Positions 6,048 through 14,084 of a stretch of 14,272 nt of DNA are shown one piece after another (the stretch's first letter is position 1; each line of letters starts with the position of its first letter). The position numbers and the translations under genes were made by a program. A model generated the notes under the pieces. It did not search any database. It saw only the letters and a program-made list of their open reading frames with translations, and had not been told where the DNA came from. Source of the stretch: 9FT-COMBO-53-11 sp040900215 (GTDB taxonomy: Bacteria > Patescibacteriota > WWE3 > 9FT-COMBO-53-11). The stretch is taken from positions 1 to 14,272 of the forward strand of contig JBBDZL010000021.1 in assembly GCA_040900215.1 (NCBI GenBank), written 5' to 3'.

Positions 6048-7119
6048 TCTTTGTTTCCGCAATCACCCCACCGCCTAAAACTTTCTCACCTCTATAGAAA
6101 ACCGCGCTTTGCCCGGGAGCAACCCCGAAAACCGGCTCCTTGAGTACTACTTCTCGACCGTTCATTTTGGCCGTGAAGATTTCGCCGAGATGACGAATGC
6201 GAACTCCCACCCTCTTACTCTTACTCTCGCTACCAATCCAATGCGGTTTTTCGACCTCAAATTCTTTAACCTGAGCTTCCTCTCCCCGGCCCACCACCAG
6301 CGTGTTGGTCGTGATGTTCTTGCCCACGACGTAGAGCGGCAGGCCGGCGGAATTAAAAAGCCGAAATCCGTGCCGCTGGCCCTCGGTAAAGAACCAGGCC
6401 CCGTCGTGCTCCCCGATAATTTCGCCTTTGGTGTTCACCACCGAACCCACCTTAGACCGCAGCTTTTCGCGCAGAAACTCGGCGACCGGAACGGGGCCGA
6501 TAAAGCAGATTCCCTGGCTATCAGGCCGGGTTTTATTAGGGAGATTTAGTTCTTGGGCAATTTTCCTTACCCCCTTCTTGGTGTAATCACCGATTGGAAA
6601 CAAAATGTGCTCAAGCTGTTTTTGGGCCAAGTCATAGAGGAAGTAGCTCTGGTCCTTGGTTTCGTCGACACCGCGGAGCAGGTGGGAACCGTTCTTGTCC
6701 CCCTTAACTCGCGCATAATGCCCTGTTGCCACATAGTTTACCCTGAGCTCGCGAAGGGCTCTTTCCATAAAAATCCCGAACTTGATCTCGCGGTTGCAAA
6801 CGATGTCGGGGTTGGGCGTCCGGCCGGCTTTGTACTCGTCAAAGAAGTACTTGATCACCTTCGCCCGATACTGGCGGTGGAGGTCCCAGACCACCAGCGG
6901 GATTCCTAAGTGCTTCGCGACTCTCACCGCGCTGACGCGGTCTTCTTTGGCTGTGCAATACGGACCCTCGTCGTAGCAATAAAGATGGACGCCGATGACC
7001 TCGTAGCCCTGTTTTTTCAGCAGCGCCGCCGCCACCGCCGAATCCACCCCGCCCGATAACCCAACCGCCACCCGCTTTTTTATCTGCTTTTTTACCGCTG
7101 GTTTAGCTGATTTGTTCAT
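6022..7119 (-). CDS. mnmA: tRNA-specific 2-thiouridylase MnmA
   Basis: MnmA adenylates and then thiolates U34 of tRNAs for Lys, Glu and Gln in the cytoplasm, making s2U for accurate wobble decoding. Numbered from the ATG at 7117-7119, the 365-aa product has the ATP-binding PP-loop SGGVDS at 22-27, the catalytic cysteine in NPDIVCNREIKFG (C108), GHYAR at about 133-137, and the second catalytic cysteine in SQGICFIG (C205). The C-terminal beta-barrel holds VRIRHLGE and PGQSAVFY. Length is typical. A GTG two codons upstream (7123-7125) is an alternative start, but a GGTGG-like ribosome site favours the ATG. The sulfur-relay partners are not in this window. A terminator follows at 5898-5917. Confidence 0.97.
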   Translation of the reverse strand: MNKSAKPAVKKQIKKRVAVGLSGGVDSAVAAALLKKQGYEVIGVHLYCYDEGPYCTAKEDRVSAVRVAKHLGIPLVVWDLHRQYRAKVIKYFFDEYKAGRTPNPDIVCNREIKFGIFMERALRELRVNYVATGHYARVKGDKNGSHLLRGVDETKDQSYFLYDLAQKQLEHILFPIGDYTKKGVRKIAQELNLPNKTRPDSQGICFIGPVPVAEFLREKLRSKVGSVVNTKGEIIGEHDGAWFFTEGQRHGFRLFNSAGLPLYVVGKNITTNTLVVGRGEEAQVKEFEVEKPHWIGSESKSKRVGVRIRHLGEIFTAKMNGREVVLKEPVFGVAPGQSAVFYRGEKVLGGGVIAETKIDNSLRVG

Positions 7120-7195
7120 TACCACCAGTTTATCATCCGGAACAGCCTACTATTCCGCGGGTGCGGCCGCATTCTCGGTTTAGTATGTTCGGAAA

Positions 7196-7229
7196 ACAAA
7201 AAAGGACCCTTGTGAGACACAAGAGTCCT
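7196..7229 (-). terminator. Intrinsic terminator of the 103-aa protein gene
   Basis: On the minus strand AGGACTCTTGTG (7218-7229) pairs with CACAAGGGTCCT (7203-7214) over 12 bp including one U-G pair, around a 3-nt loop, followed by a T-run (7196-7203). It is one of the strongest hairpins in the window and isolates the gene from mnmA. Confidence 0.9.
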
Positions 7230-7236
7230 GGGCGGT

Positions 7237-7548
7237 TCACTCCGGTTCGGATTCCCAAGGTTCGTCCAACTTCAAGCCGTCGTCCTGGTCAAGATCGTCG
7301 GGATCACCATGGGAAGCGGAGGGGTCCAGATCCAGACCGCCGGGGCCGGGATCGCTGAGACCAAAAACCAGGTTGAGCTCCTGAATCGACATCAGCATCC
7401 CGGCAAGATGGGCCGAGGTTTGGGCGGCCGCAATCCGGGTGTCGGCAACGAACTTGACGTCCTCCCCCAAGGCAATCCCGCTGGTGTAGCGGAACATTTC
7501 CTCCAGCTTCCGCTGGATTTCAGGCAAGCTCAAGGGTTCGTCCGCCAT
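7237..7548 (-). CDS. Hypothetical 103-aa protein, acidic C-terminus
   Basis: I do not recognise this family. The first 60 residues look alpha-helical (IQRKLEEMFRYTSGIALGED, then TSAHLAGMLMSIQELNLVFG). The last 35 are very acidic and rich in Gly, Pro and Asp (DPDDLDQDDGLKLDEPWESEPE-like), probably disordered. There is no signal peptide, membrane segment or cysteine. The ATG at 7546-7548 has a near-perfect ribosome site (AAGGAGGAGG). With a near-consensus promoter upstream and a strong terminator downstream, this is a compact single-gene unit, so it is very probably real and well expressed. Its N-terminus (LSLPEIQRKLEEMFRYTSGIAL) resembles that of the 51-aa protein at 8540-8695. Confidence 0.85.
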   Translation of the reverse strand: MADEPLSLPEIQRKLEEMFRYTSGIALGEDVKFVADTRIAAAQTSAHLAGMLMSIQELNLVFGLSDPGPGGLDLDPSASHGDPDDLDQDDGLKLDEPWESEPE

Positions 7549-7581
7549 CTCCTCCTCCTTCTTAACTGGTTATTGGAACTA

Positions 7582-7610
7582 ATAATAAAACGGAAATAAG
7601 ACTAAGTCAA
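7582..7610 (-). promoter_or_regulatory. Predicted promoter of the 103-aa protein gene
   Basis: On the minus strand TTGACT (7605-7610) is followed after exactly 17 bp by TATTAT (7582-7587), each 5 of 6 to the sigma-70 consensus. The predicted leader is about 27 nt and ends in a strong ribosome binding site. Confidence 0.75.
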
Positions 7611-7712
7611 ACCGCTTTCCCGTCTTAAGAGGTGAACAGTGCCGCCGATTTAACGGTCGATGCCCGGTTCGTAGGTTACCTTCGAAAAAAAATTTGAGAT
7701 TGTTTTATCACG

Positions 7713-7755
7713 AAAAAAGAAAAAAGCTCGGCGGGTTAGACCCATTTCCGAGCTT
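7713..7755 (-). terminator. Intrinsic terminator of the 197-aa membrane protein gene
   Basis: On the minus strand AAGCTCGG (7748-7755) pairs with CCGAGCTT (7724-7731), with GGT/ACC extending the fold inside the loop, followed by a T-rich run TTTTTTCTTTTTT (7713-7725). It lies about 45 nt past the TAA of the 197-aa gene. Confidence 0.85.
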
Positions 7756-7799
7756 CATTTCCTGAATCGTCCTAAAAAATCCGGCTTTGAGCGTTTTAT

Positions 7800-8393
7800 T
7801 TAGAGAGACCGCTCAAACTTGAATCTCTCCCCATTTTTCAAGTTCATTTGTATCTCGAACTTGGAAGGGACGGGGGATCCCTTCTTAGAGTAGACCACGA
7901 AGTGAATCGGGTTTACTCCCTCGTCCTGCGCGACAGAGCGCAGGTGCTCGTCCACCATCACCTGGAAGGTGGCGAGCCCATGGCCAGCCGCGCGGAGGAG
8001 AGCGTAGTAGTCGATGATCTCATCGACTAAAGCCCCAGCTGCGCGAGCGGGCTTACCACCGCCGGTAGCAACATCAGCGCAGAACGCGCTGGCGGCGCTA
8101 CGGAGAGCTTTCCCCTTCCGACTAATGACCTTTCTTTCAAAGTCATCAATCGGTCGGCGGTATTCCTGGTACGGATACCACCACAACCAGGCATAGGACT
8201 GGATGGTGGCGTATCCAAGAAACATCCAACCAGTCAGAATCCATTTCCCCGCTTCTTGGGTCAAGGTGAAAAACATAACCCCCAAAAATATGTGGGCAAA
8301 GAGCTCGAGGTAGAAGCCTAGAGGACCTTTGCCGAATGTCCCGTTTCCCTGGCGGGAACGGATGAAACGGAGGTAACTCTGGAAAAAATTCAT
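7800..8393 (-). CDS. Hypothetical membrane protein, 197 aa
   Basis: I do not recognise this family. Two hydrophobic helices lie near the N-terminus, at about 25-45 (LGFYLELFAHIFLGVMFFTL) and 51-73, the second rich in aromatic residues (YAWLWWYPY). The remaining 120 residues are soluble. They include a stretch rich in Ala and Gly (95-122), the segment VDEIIDYYALLRAAGHGLATF, and a charged C-terminus with beta-like strands (HFVVYSK, FEIQMNLKNGERFKF). The order, a short basic N-terminus, a helical pair and a soluble domain, suggests inner-membrane anchoring. The ATG at 8391-8393 follows AAAAAGGAG with about 4 nt spacing. It has its own promoter about 90 bp upstream and a terminator, so it is a separate unit from the operon above it. 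Confidence 0.85.
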   Translation of the reverse strand: MNFFQSYLRFIRSRQGNGTFGKGPLGFYLELFAHIFLGVMFFTLTQEAGKWILTGWMFLGYATIQSYAWLWWYPYQEYRRPIDDFERKVISRKGKALRSAASAFCADVATGGGKPARAAGALVDEIIDYYALLRAAGHGLATFQVMVDEHLRSVAQDEGVNPIHFVVYSKKGSPVPSKFEIQMNLKNGERFKFERSL

Positions 8394-8485
8394 TTTTCTC
8401 CTTTTTCTAGGGGGACGAGTGACCCAAAGGGGATCAAAGTGTCCCGAAGGATGAGATGTTTGCCGGATTATTAAAGGACACCTTA

Positions 8486-8514
8486 ATTATACCTCTAAAC
8501 TATAGGATAGTCAA
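8486..8514 (-). promoter_or_regulatory. Predicted promoter of the 197-aa membrane protein gene
   Basis: On the minus strand TTGACT (8509-8514) is followed after 17 bp by a perfect TATAAT (8486-8491). It is the best promoter match in the window. The predicted leader is about 86 nt, long for these genes. Confidence 0.85.
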
Positions 8515-8539
8515 CTACAGGGGGCGACAATTACGGATT

Positions 8540-8695
8540 TTATCCCCAGTCGGGGACGGGTTCCTGGTCCTTAAGATACTTAAAAACGGCGGCGGCGGCG
8601 CGGGCGCCGTTCTTCTCCAAGGCCAAATTGCAGGTAAGAGTAAAGAGCTCCTCCAGCTTCTTCCGCATCGCGGCGATGGACAGCTTAGCAGCCAT
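8540..8695 (-). CDS. Small hypothetical protein, 51 aa
   Basis: A 51-residue frame starts at ATG 8693-8695 behind a strong ribosome site (AAGGAGGG) and ends in TAA. The sequence is one long amphipathic helix region (LSIAAMRKKLEELFTLTCNLALEK), an Ala-rich segment and a short tail ending PVPDWG, with a single cysteine and no membrane segment. It lies 43 nt after the VKOR stop and in the same orientation, so it is probably the last gene of the ATPase-ZIP-VKOR operon. Its first 27 residues align with the 103-aa protein at 7237-7548 (shared MA, LS, KLEE, F, T, AL), suggesting a small family present twice in 1.5 kb. Function is unknown. Confidence 0.72.
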   Translation of the reverse strand: MAAKLSIAAMRKKLEELFTLTCNLALEKNGARAAAAVFKYLKDQEPVPDWG

Positions 8696-8719
8696 TCCTT
8701 CTCCCTCCTTGGAGATCGG

Positions 8720-8737
8720 TTATCGCCCTAACGATAA
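8720..8737 (-). other. Hairpin between VKOR and the 51-aa gene
   Basis: TTATCG (8732-8737 on the minus strand) pairs with CGATAA (8720-8725) around a 6-nt loop, right after the VKOR stop codon. No T-run follows, so it is not a terminator; it may set relative expression or stability of the two genes. Confidence 0.35.
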
Positions 8738-8738
8738 A

Positions 8739-9146
8739 TCAGGAGCGGCGGAATGTCAATGCCGCAATCGCCGCCATCAGCACTTTGGAGGCTTCACAGA
8801 GGATGCAAACCGTTTGGAGGACGAACAGCTCAACGTAGGTCAGATATGAAGAAAAAACCAGAGAAAGGGCCGTCAGTGTGAAGACCACCCGATAAACGGA
8901 CTTCCCCCCGTTTAGGACCAACCCGCCCACCGCGGCAAAATAAAGAAGGCCCAGCAGTGAAACCGGAATTCCGAAAATTTCGGAGTAAGAACTCTGGCTA
9001 ACGGTCGAGCAGGAAAACTTTTCGCTGATGTCGCAGAAGTAGGAGGAAGGAGAGAACTTCATGTAGGTCAGGTAAGACATCACTACCAGCCCCAAGATTG
9101 AGAGCCCAATCAGCCAGAGATCTACTTTTCCGAGTTTGAAGTTCAT
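8739..9146 (-). CDS. VKOR-family protein (disulfide bond formation)
   Basis: A vitamin K epoxide reductase homolog, which in bacteria replaces DsbB: it takes electrons from a DsbA-like oxidase and passes them to quinone, supporting disulfide formation outside the membrane. The 135-aa product has about four membrane helices (10-28, 59-78, 85-105, 118-131). The active-site CXXC is CILC at 114-117, the loop cysteine pair is C38 and C46, and GIPVSLLG at 59-66 matches the family pattern. No thioredoxin domain is fused, and no DsbA partner is in the window. The start ATG (9144-9146) is 4 nt after the ZIP stop. AAAGGG abuts it with almost no spacing, so translation probably depends on coupling to ZIP. 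Confidence 0.9.
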   Translation of the reverse strand: MNFKLGKVDLWLIGLSILGLVVMSYLTYMKFSPSSYFCDISEKFSCSTVSQSSYSEIFGIPVSLLGLLYFAAVGGLVLNGGKSVYRVVFTLTALSLVFSSYLTYVELFVLQTVCILCEASKVLMAAIAALTFRRS

Positions 9147-9150
9147 CCCT

Positions 9151-9870
9151 TTAAATTAGCTTGTCGACCAGAAATAACGAGAGGATCCCCAATCCGAAAA
9201 AGAAGAGGTGGAGGACGGAGCGGAGCCGAGAAGTATCATGGTGCGTTTCCGGAATTAAATCCACCGCCGCCACATAAATAAAGCCCCCGCCCACGGCCAA
9301 AAGCAAATTCCCTAATATAGGCTCCAAAGCGCCACGAGCCAGGTAAGTTAACAAAGCTCCCAATGGCGCAGCCACGGAGGAAGCTATCACCGCCGTCCAA
9401 AGAAATCGGCGGCTCACCGCTCCCGCCAAAAGCACCGCAAAGGAGCCAAAACCGGAAGGGATCTCGTGCAGGATCACCGCTAAGGTGGTAATCAACCCCA
9501 ACGGGACCGAAACCAGGAAAGAAATCGCGATCGTCACCCCGTCCAAAAAGTCGTGGATCGTATCCCCGATCGCAATCAGGTAGGAACCGGCGTGGACGTC
9601 GCAGTGCTCATCCCGGCACTGGTGGATGATAATCCCCCGTTCGATGACAAAGAAAAGGCCGAAACCGGCCAGAACCCAAAGGAGGCTGGCGCCCTCTGCC
9701 AATCCTTCCGGAATAATCTCCTGAAAAGCCGCTGTCAAGAGAACACCGGCGGCGAAAGAAAGGATCAGGTAGATAATCCGCTTTGAACGGGCATAGTTCC
9801 AGAAGAGGACCAGTCCCCCAAGGTCAACCACGGAGGCAATTGAGGCGGCGAGAAGAATCTGCAACAACAT
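9151..9870 (-). CDS. ZIP-family metal transporter
   Basis: ZIP proteins carry Zn2+ and other divalent metals into the cytoplasm. The 239-aa product has about seven or eight hydrophobic helices. TM4 carries the metal motif HDFLDG (106-111) and TM5 carries HEIPSGFGSF (135-144). The TM5 motif is unusual: relatives of the HEIPHEIGDF type have His/Gln, Glu and Asp where this has Ser, Gly and Ser, so part of the binuclear site is lost. A loop at 83-95 (HQCRDEHCDVHAG) has three His and two Cys and may bind metal before transport. I chose ATG 9868-9870, which overlaps the TGA of the preceding gene (TGATG) and has AAGGAGG about 10 nt upstream; an ATG 14 codons earlier would overlap more. Confidence 0.9.
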   Translation of the reverse strand: MLLQILLAASIASVVDLGGLVLFWNYARSKRIIYLILSFAAGVLLTAAFQEIIPEGLAEGASLLWVLAGFGLFFVIERGIIIHQCRDEHCDVHAGSYLIAIGDTIHDFLDGVTIAISFLVSVPLGLITTLAVILHEIPSGFGSFAVLLAGAVSRRFLWTAVIASSVAAPLGALLTYLARGALEPILGNLLLAVGGGFIYVAAVDLIPETHHDTSRLRSVLHLFFFGLGILSLFLVDKLI

Positions 9871-11474
9871 CAATAGACTTCCTCCTTTTTCTCGCGGGCG
9901 AAGCTGATCCATTCTTCCAGCACCTCGAGGATCGTCTGGAACGGCGCTTCAACTAGCAGGGTCACCAGGAGGACCAAGACATTGAAGCGGGAGAGGCCGG
10001 CCGAGATCAGGCTGCCGGCCCGGAGGAACGGCAGGGCGAAGAAGTCAAAAGCCACCGCCGGAACTGTTTCCTTACCGCCGACCATCATCAGGTCGCGGGA
10101 AGACTCCCGGACTCGCAGGCCGAAGTAGGTCACGATCGAGGTGTAGAACAGGAAAAGACCGACGCCGAACGGCGTGAAGTTAAGGCGGGTCAGCCCGACG
10201 GTGATCGCCCCGAAGATCAGGACGAACGCCAAGAAGTAGATGAGGATCAGTGTAAAGGCCAGTCCGCCGCTCCGCTTCTTTAGCTCCACCCGGTTCTGTT
10301 CGGAGAAAACTCCTCTTCCGTTCCCGTCATTGGAGAAGACCGCCTCCTTCGCGGCGGCGGTGATCCGTTCCTCGTTCTCCCGCCCTGGCAGGGACAGGGA
10401 AAGCGTCAGGAAGAAGAGCAGCAGCGGCGGGAAGAGGAAGTTGATCACGAACGGCAGGGTCCGCACCTCGCCGTAGATCAGGCTCTCGGCCGGCAGCTCG
10501 AAGGCGAAGGAGAGAACCACCTTGGTCAAAAAGATATAGATCAGCGCCCGGGTCGTGGTCGTCGCCAGCCGCTCCCGCTCCCGAATCAACTTGCGGCCGT
10601 AGGAATTGGCAACCTCCGCTGCCAGCAGGACCTTGTCCTTCAAAATCCTTGTCCCCATCCGCTCTAGCACATCGCGGAGAAGGGCGAAGGGCGAGGTGTA
10701 GCGGCGGACCAGGGCGGAGAGAGACCCGGCCAGATGGTACTTGGAGAGCTTCTCAATGGCGGCCCGCACCTGGTCAAAATTGCCAATCACCTCTCCCAAG
10801 TGGGCTTCGCCATTGGACTTCCAATCGGGATAGAACATCTCAAAGATGTTGAATTCCAGCATCGCCCGGTCCAGTTTAAGGAGGTTGCGGTAGATCGCCA
10901 GCTGAAGCTGGATTTGAGAGTACCGCTCGTCTAGATCGGGATCGGAGAGAATCACCGCTTTCTTGAGGTTCATTAGCATCAAATTCGCCAGCGCATCTTC
11001 CCGAGCGGGCAGGGCAAAGAACTCCTCGATCTCCGAAGAAGCCCAGCGCGCCACTAATCCAAAGTCGTCGCTGGCCGGAGAAATCTCCCGCCCCTGCAGG
11101 ATCTGGCGGTATTTTTCCAGGATCCGGGAGATCTCAGCGATAATGCTTTCGGGGTAAAAATCATTCTGAAGGTAGCGGGCCCTGATCAGCTCTTTCAGCA
11201 GGCCCTCGGCCACCAGCTTGGAATTGGACTCCGCCCGCAGCCGGCGGGAGAGGATTCGTTCGGCGGAAGCCCGGCGGAAGAGATGAGGCTCGTTATATTC
11301 CATCGCCGTCCGCACCTTTTCGTACAGGGAAGCCAAAGAGGAAACCGCATGGGGGACTTTAAGCCGCGGCCCTTCTGGAAAAACGGGAGTTTGGTCCTGG
11401 GAATAAGCTTGCGTTAAAGCGGCAACGGCTGCTTCCCGCTCGCTATTCGGTTGGGTGGGATTTCCGGTATCCAT
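9870..11474 (-). CDS. Conserved-type polytopic membrane protein, unknown function
   Basis: The 534-aa product has a long soluble, helical, charged N-terminal half (1-305; for example VSSLASLYEKVRTAMEY near 44-60) and a membrane C-terminal half. Likely membrane helices are at about 309-326, 339-362, 404-428, 435-453 and 475-512 (one or two). No catalytic motif is visible. From memory, proteins of this layout sit beside TraD/VirD4-like ATPases in many CPR genomes, but I cannot give a database name. It starts 25 nt after the ATPase stop and shares its TGA with the ZIP ATG, so all three are translated from one message. A membrane partner or anchor for the ATPase is the natural guess. The start ATG at 11472-11474 has no clear ribosome site. 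Confidence 0.88.
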   Translation of the reverse strand: MDTGNPTQPNSEREAAVAALTQAYSQDQTPVFPEGPRLKVPHAVSSLASLYEKVRTAMEYNEPHLFRRASAERILSRRLRAESNSKLVAEGLLKELIRARYLQNDFYPESIIAEISRILEKYRQILQGREISPASDDFGLVARWASSEIEEFFALPAREDALANLMLMNLKKAVILSDPDLDERYSQIQLQLAIYRNLLKLDRAMLEFNIFEMFYPDWKSNGEAHLGEVIGNFDQVRAAIEKLSKYHLAGSLSALVRRYTSPFALLRDVLERMGTRILKDKVLLAAEVANSYGRKLIRERERLATTTTRALIYIFLTKVVLSFAFELPAESLIYGEVRTLPFVINFLFPPLLLFFLTLSLSLPGRENEERITAAAKEAVFSNDGNGRGVFSEQNRVELKKRSGGLAFTLILIYFLAFVLIFGAITVGLTRLNFTPFGVGLFLFYTSIVTYFGLRVRESSRDLMMVGGKETVPAVAFDFFALPFLRAGSLISAGLSRFNVLVLLVTLLVEAPFQTILEVLEEWISFAREKKEEVY

Positions 11475-11499
11475 TTAACGGGTATATCTTAGCACGCCC

Positions 11500-14040
11500 C
11501 TAGAAGCCGGCGCGCTTCGCGATTTCGGCTTCCACCTCGCCGGCGGGGCGGGTGTAACGCTGCTGTGATTCCCCTTTGATCCGGCCGGAGAGCTCAGGAT
11601 TCCGAGGCACGGCCTGGATCTTCTCCCAATCGGTCGCCAGCGCAAAAGGAATCGAGGGGAGGTTGTTGATCAACAACCGGAGATAGGCCTTCCCGACGGC
11701 CAGGTTCAGCAGATCGCTCTTGGTGAAGTACGGGGAGAGCTGCTTCTCCAGGTATTCGGCGTCGTCCGCCCCGACTCGGAACATTACCGACGTGCCGACG
11801 TTCCCGAAGACGGCATTCTTGATGTTCTCATCCAGCTGGCCGATGAATTGGTTGGCGACCGTCAGGTTCAGGTGGTACTTCCGGGCTTCGGAGAGAATCT
11901 GGACGAAATCGGGAGTCGCGAAGTTCTGGAACTCGTCCACGTAGAGGTAGAAGTCGGGGCGCTGGGCCTCGGGCACGTCCACCCGGCTCATCGCCGCTGC
12001 CAGGATCCGCGGGACCAAAATCAGCCCTAAGAAGTTGGAGTTCTCCTCGCCGATCTTGCCTTTGGAAAGGTTCACCAGCAGGATCTTGCGCTGATCCATC
12101 ACTTCCCTAAAATTGAAGGATGAGACGGATTGGCCGATGATGTTGCGCATCAGCTTCTCGGTTACGAACCGGTCAAACTTCGAGGCGAAATAGCCCAGCG
12201 TCTCACTTTTGTGGAAGTCCGATGTTTGCGCTAGTTCATCGGTCCAATAGCGCTTGACCAGGGGATCCTGGATCAGCGGGACCTTTCCGGCGGCAAAGGT
12301 CGGGTCGGTCAGCATCCGAAAAACCTCGATCAGGGTGTTGCCCTTTTCGCTCATCGCCGTCAGCATCACGTTCCGGATCGCCCGCTCCAGACGGGGACCC
12401 ATCACTCCGGTCCGGTTGGGATCGTAGAGCTTGTAGAGCAGGGAGATAAAGGCGTTGATCGCCAGGTGCTTTCCTTCTTCGGTTTCCGCTTCCAAGATAT
12501 TCAACCCGGGCGGGTTCTCGGTGTTGCCGGGATCGAAGTGGATCACGTCCCCCGCCCGCTCCGGCGGAATCATCTGGAGCAGATCCTCAATCGCATCCCC
12601 GTGGGGATCGATGAAGCAGACCCCCTCCCCGGCGGCGATATCTTGGTAGGCCAGGTTCTTCAACAGCTCGCTCTTGCCGGTTCCGGTTTGGCCGATGATG
12701 TAAGCATGGCGGCGCCGGTCGTCTTTCTGGAGATAAACCGGCTGCTCCACCCCCCGCACCGCGGTTTTCCCGAGGTAGACCCCGGAGGTCGGCAGCTCCA
12801 GCGGCGCCGCTCCCGTCTTGGCCTCCAGCCACTTGATATTAGGAGTGGTCACGAACTTGTTGGGAAGGTGGAAGATCGTCGCCAGTTCCTCTGAAGAGAG
12901 AACCGTCCAGTGGGCGAAGCGGGGTACGTGCCGATAGATGAAATCGACACTGAAATGCTTGGCGTTCCAAACCCGCTTCGGCTTGAAGGAGGCGGAGTGG
13001 GGCGAAGAGAGGGACTGAAGGCTGGCCAGAATGTTCTGAAGGTGCATCTGGGAGTTAGGCGCCGAAGGCGAAACGGCCACAATCCGGACCAAGGCGTAGT
13101 GGCCGGGTTTGGAAACTTTCCGGGCGATTCCCTCTTCGGCCTCCTTTGACAGGACCACTTTGCCGCCTTCCTCAGGAGACTTTTTCTCCAGCTGCTTGGC
13201 CTTCGCGATCAAGCTCTGGCCTTGTTTCTGCCAGTCCGTTCCGGCCGGCGAGATCGCGATTTGGACTACCGCCGCTTCTCCTTCCGCAAATTTGGTCAGG
13301 GCCGAGGTAATCCCGTTGAGGGGATCCACCTCTCCAAAGTCCGGATAGGTCTTCAAGGAGTAGTACTTGGGACCGGTCGTCGCCATTTGGGCGTAGGAAA
13401 CGTAACCCTCTTTTTGGAAAACGTCGTATTCCTGTACTTCGGATACTTGAGCCGAAGGATAAGCGGCATGGATTTGCTTCTCCACCAGCGAAGCAAACTC
13501 TTTGGGAGTGGCTACGACAAAGTGGATGTGCTTGTGGTCGGCGACAATCTCAAAGGAGAAGTTCGGCTGGACCGCCATCATCCCGCCTCGGTGGAGGTGC
13601 GCCAGCGCCGCAAAAATCTGCTCGGCCGCATCGGCCTTGACCTCGCTGTCCCGCGGTCCCGTAATCTCCAGGAAAACCAGGTCCAGCGCTTTTCTCTCTT
13701 TGGCGGAAATGCCGCGGTCGGAAAGTTTCTTCATCTGCCGCTCCCACCAAACCCAAAGCCAGCGGAGCGTTCGGCCGACGGGCGCCCGGTGGGCGGCTTT
13801 TAGCTCTTCTTCGGAAAGCGGAGGAGCCGATAGCTCCGGTTCGGGACCAGTGGCAGAAGGGACAACGGGAGGGACGGGGACTTCAGGGGAAACAGGCGGA
13901 AGGGAAGTAGGAACAGGCGGCTTAGGCGACAGAGGCGGGAGACTAAGAGGAACCGGCGGGGCGGACTCCGGCGATTCGGGAACTTTATCTCCTTCCGGAG
14001 TTGGCGGAACTTCCGGTGTTAGGGGCGGTAAGGACTCCAT
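11500..14040 (-). CDS. VirD4/TraD-like (type IV secretion / HerA-class) P-loop ATPase
   Basis: An 846-aa ATPase of the class that powers DNA or protein transfer in type IV secretion and pilus-related machines. The Walker A is GQTGTGKS at 450-457, the strand after it FIDPHGD (477-482), the Walker B LYVDEFQNF (699-707), and a sensor-like ANQFIGQL (729-736), with GTSVMFRVGADDAEYLEKQL after it. The N-terminal 1-75 is very rich in Pro (repeated PPLSP/VPP units) and probably disordered; a short Trp-rich segment (RTLRWLWVWWERQMKK, 90-105) may contact the membrane. Residues 110-400 form a domain I cannot name. There is no clear transmembrane anchor in it, so the next gene may supply that. The ATG at 14038-14040 follows GAGG. 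The substrate is unknown. Confidence 0.92.
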   Translation of the reverse strand: MESLPPLTPEVPPTPEGDKVPESPESAPPVPLSLPPLSPKPPVPTSLPPVSPEVPVPPVVPSATGPEPELSAPPLSEEELKAAHRAPVGRTLRWLWVWWERQMKKLSDRGISAKERKALDLVFLEITGPRDSEVKADAAEQIFAALAHLHRGGMMAVQPNFSFEIVADHKHIHFVVATPKEFASLVEKQIHAAYPSAQVSEVQEYDVFQKEGYVSYAQMATTGPKYYSLKTYPDFGEVDPLNGITSALTKFAEGEAAVVQIAISPAGTDWQKQGQSLIAKAKQLEKKSPEEGGKVVLSKEAEEGIARKVSKPGHYALVRIVAVSPSAPNSQMHLQNILASLQSLSSPHSASFKPKRVWNAKHFSVDFIYRHVPRFAHWTVLSSEELATIFHLPNKFVTTPNIKWLEAKTGAAPLELPTSGVYLGKTAVRGVEQPVYLQKDDRRRHAYIIGQTGTGKSELLKNLAYQDIAAGEGVCFIDPHGDAIEDLLQMIPPERAGDVIHFDPGNTENPPGLNILEAETEEGKHLAINAFISLLYKLYDPNRTGVMGPRLERAIRNVMLTAMSEKGNTLIEVFRMLTDPTFAAGKVPLIQDPLVKRYWTDELAQTSDFHKSETLGYFASKFDRFVTEKLMRNIIGQSVSSFNFREVMDQRKILLVNLSKGKIGEENSNFLGLILVPRILAAAMSRVDVPEAQRPDFYLYVDEFQNFATPDFVQILSEARKYHLNLTVANQFIGQLDENIKNAVFGNVGTSVMFRVGADDAEYLEKQLSPYFTKSDLLNLAVGKAYLRLLINNLPSIPFALATDWEKIQAVPRNPELSGRIKGESQQRYTRPAGEVEAEIAKRAGF

Positions 14041-14084
14041 TCTTCCTCATTATGTCAAAGAAGAGGGGATCTCTCCACTAGCAT

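Noticed and set aside
8438..8482. Inverted repeat AGTGTCC/GGACACC in the leader of the 197-aa gene as a riboswitch
   Set aside because: The predicted transcription start cuts through one arm and no known riboswitch motif is visible.
14053..14058. TTGACA just upstream of the ATPase gene as its -35 box
   Set aside because: Its matching -10 would fall inside the coding sequence and has no resemblance to TATAAT; operon transcription from upstream is more likely.
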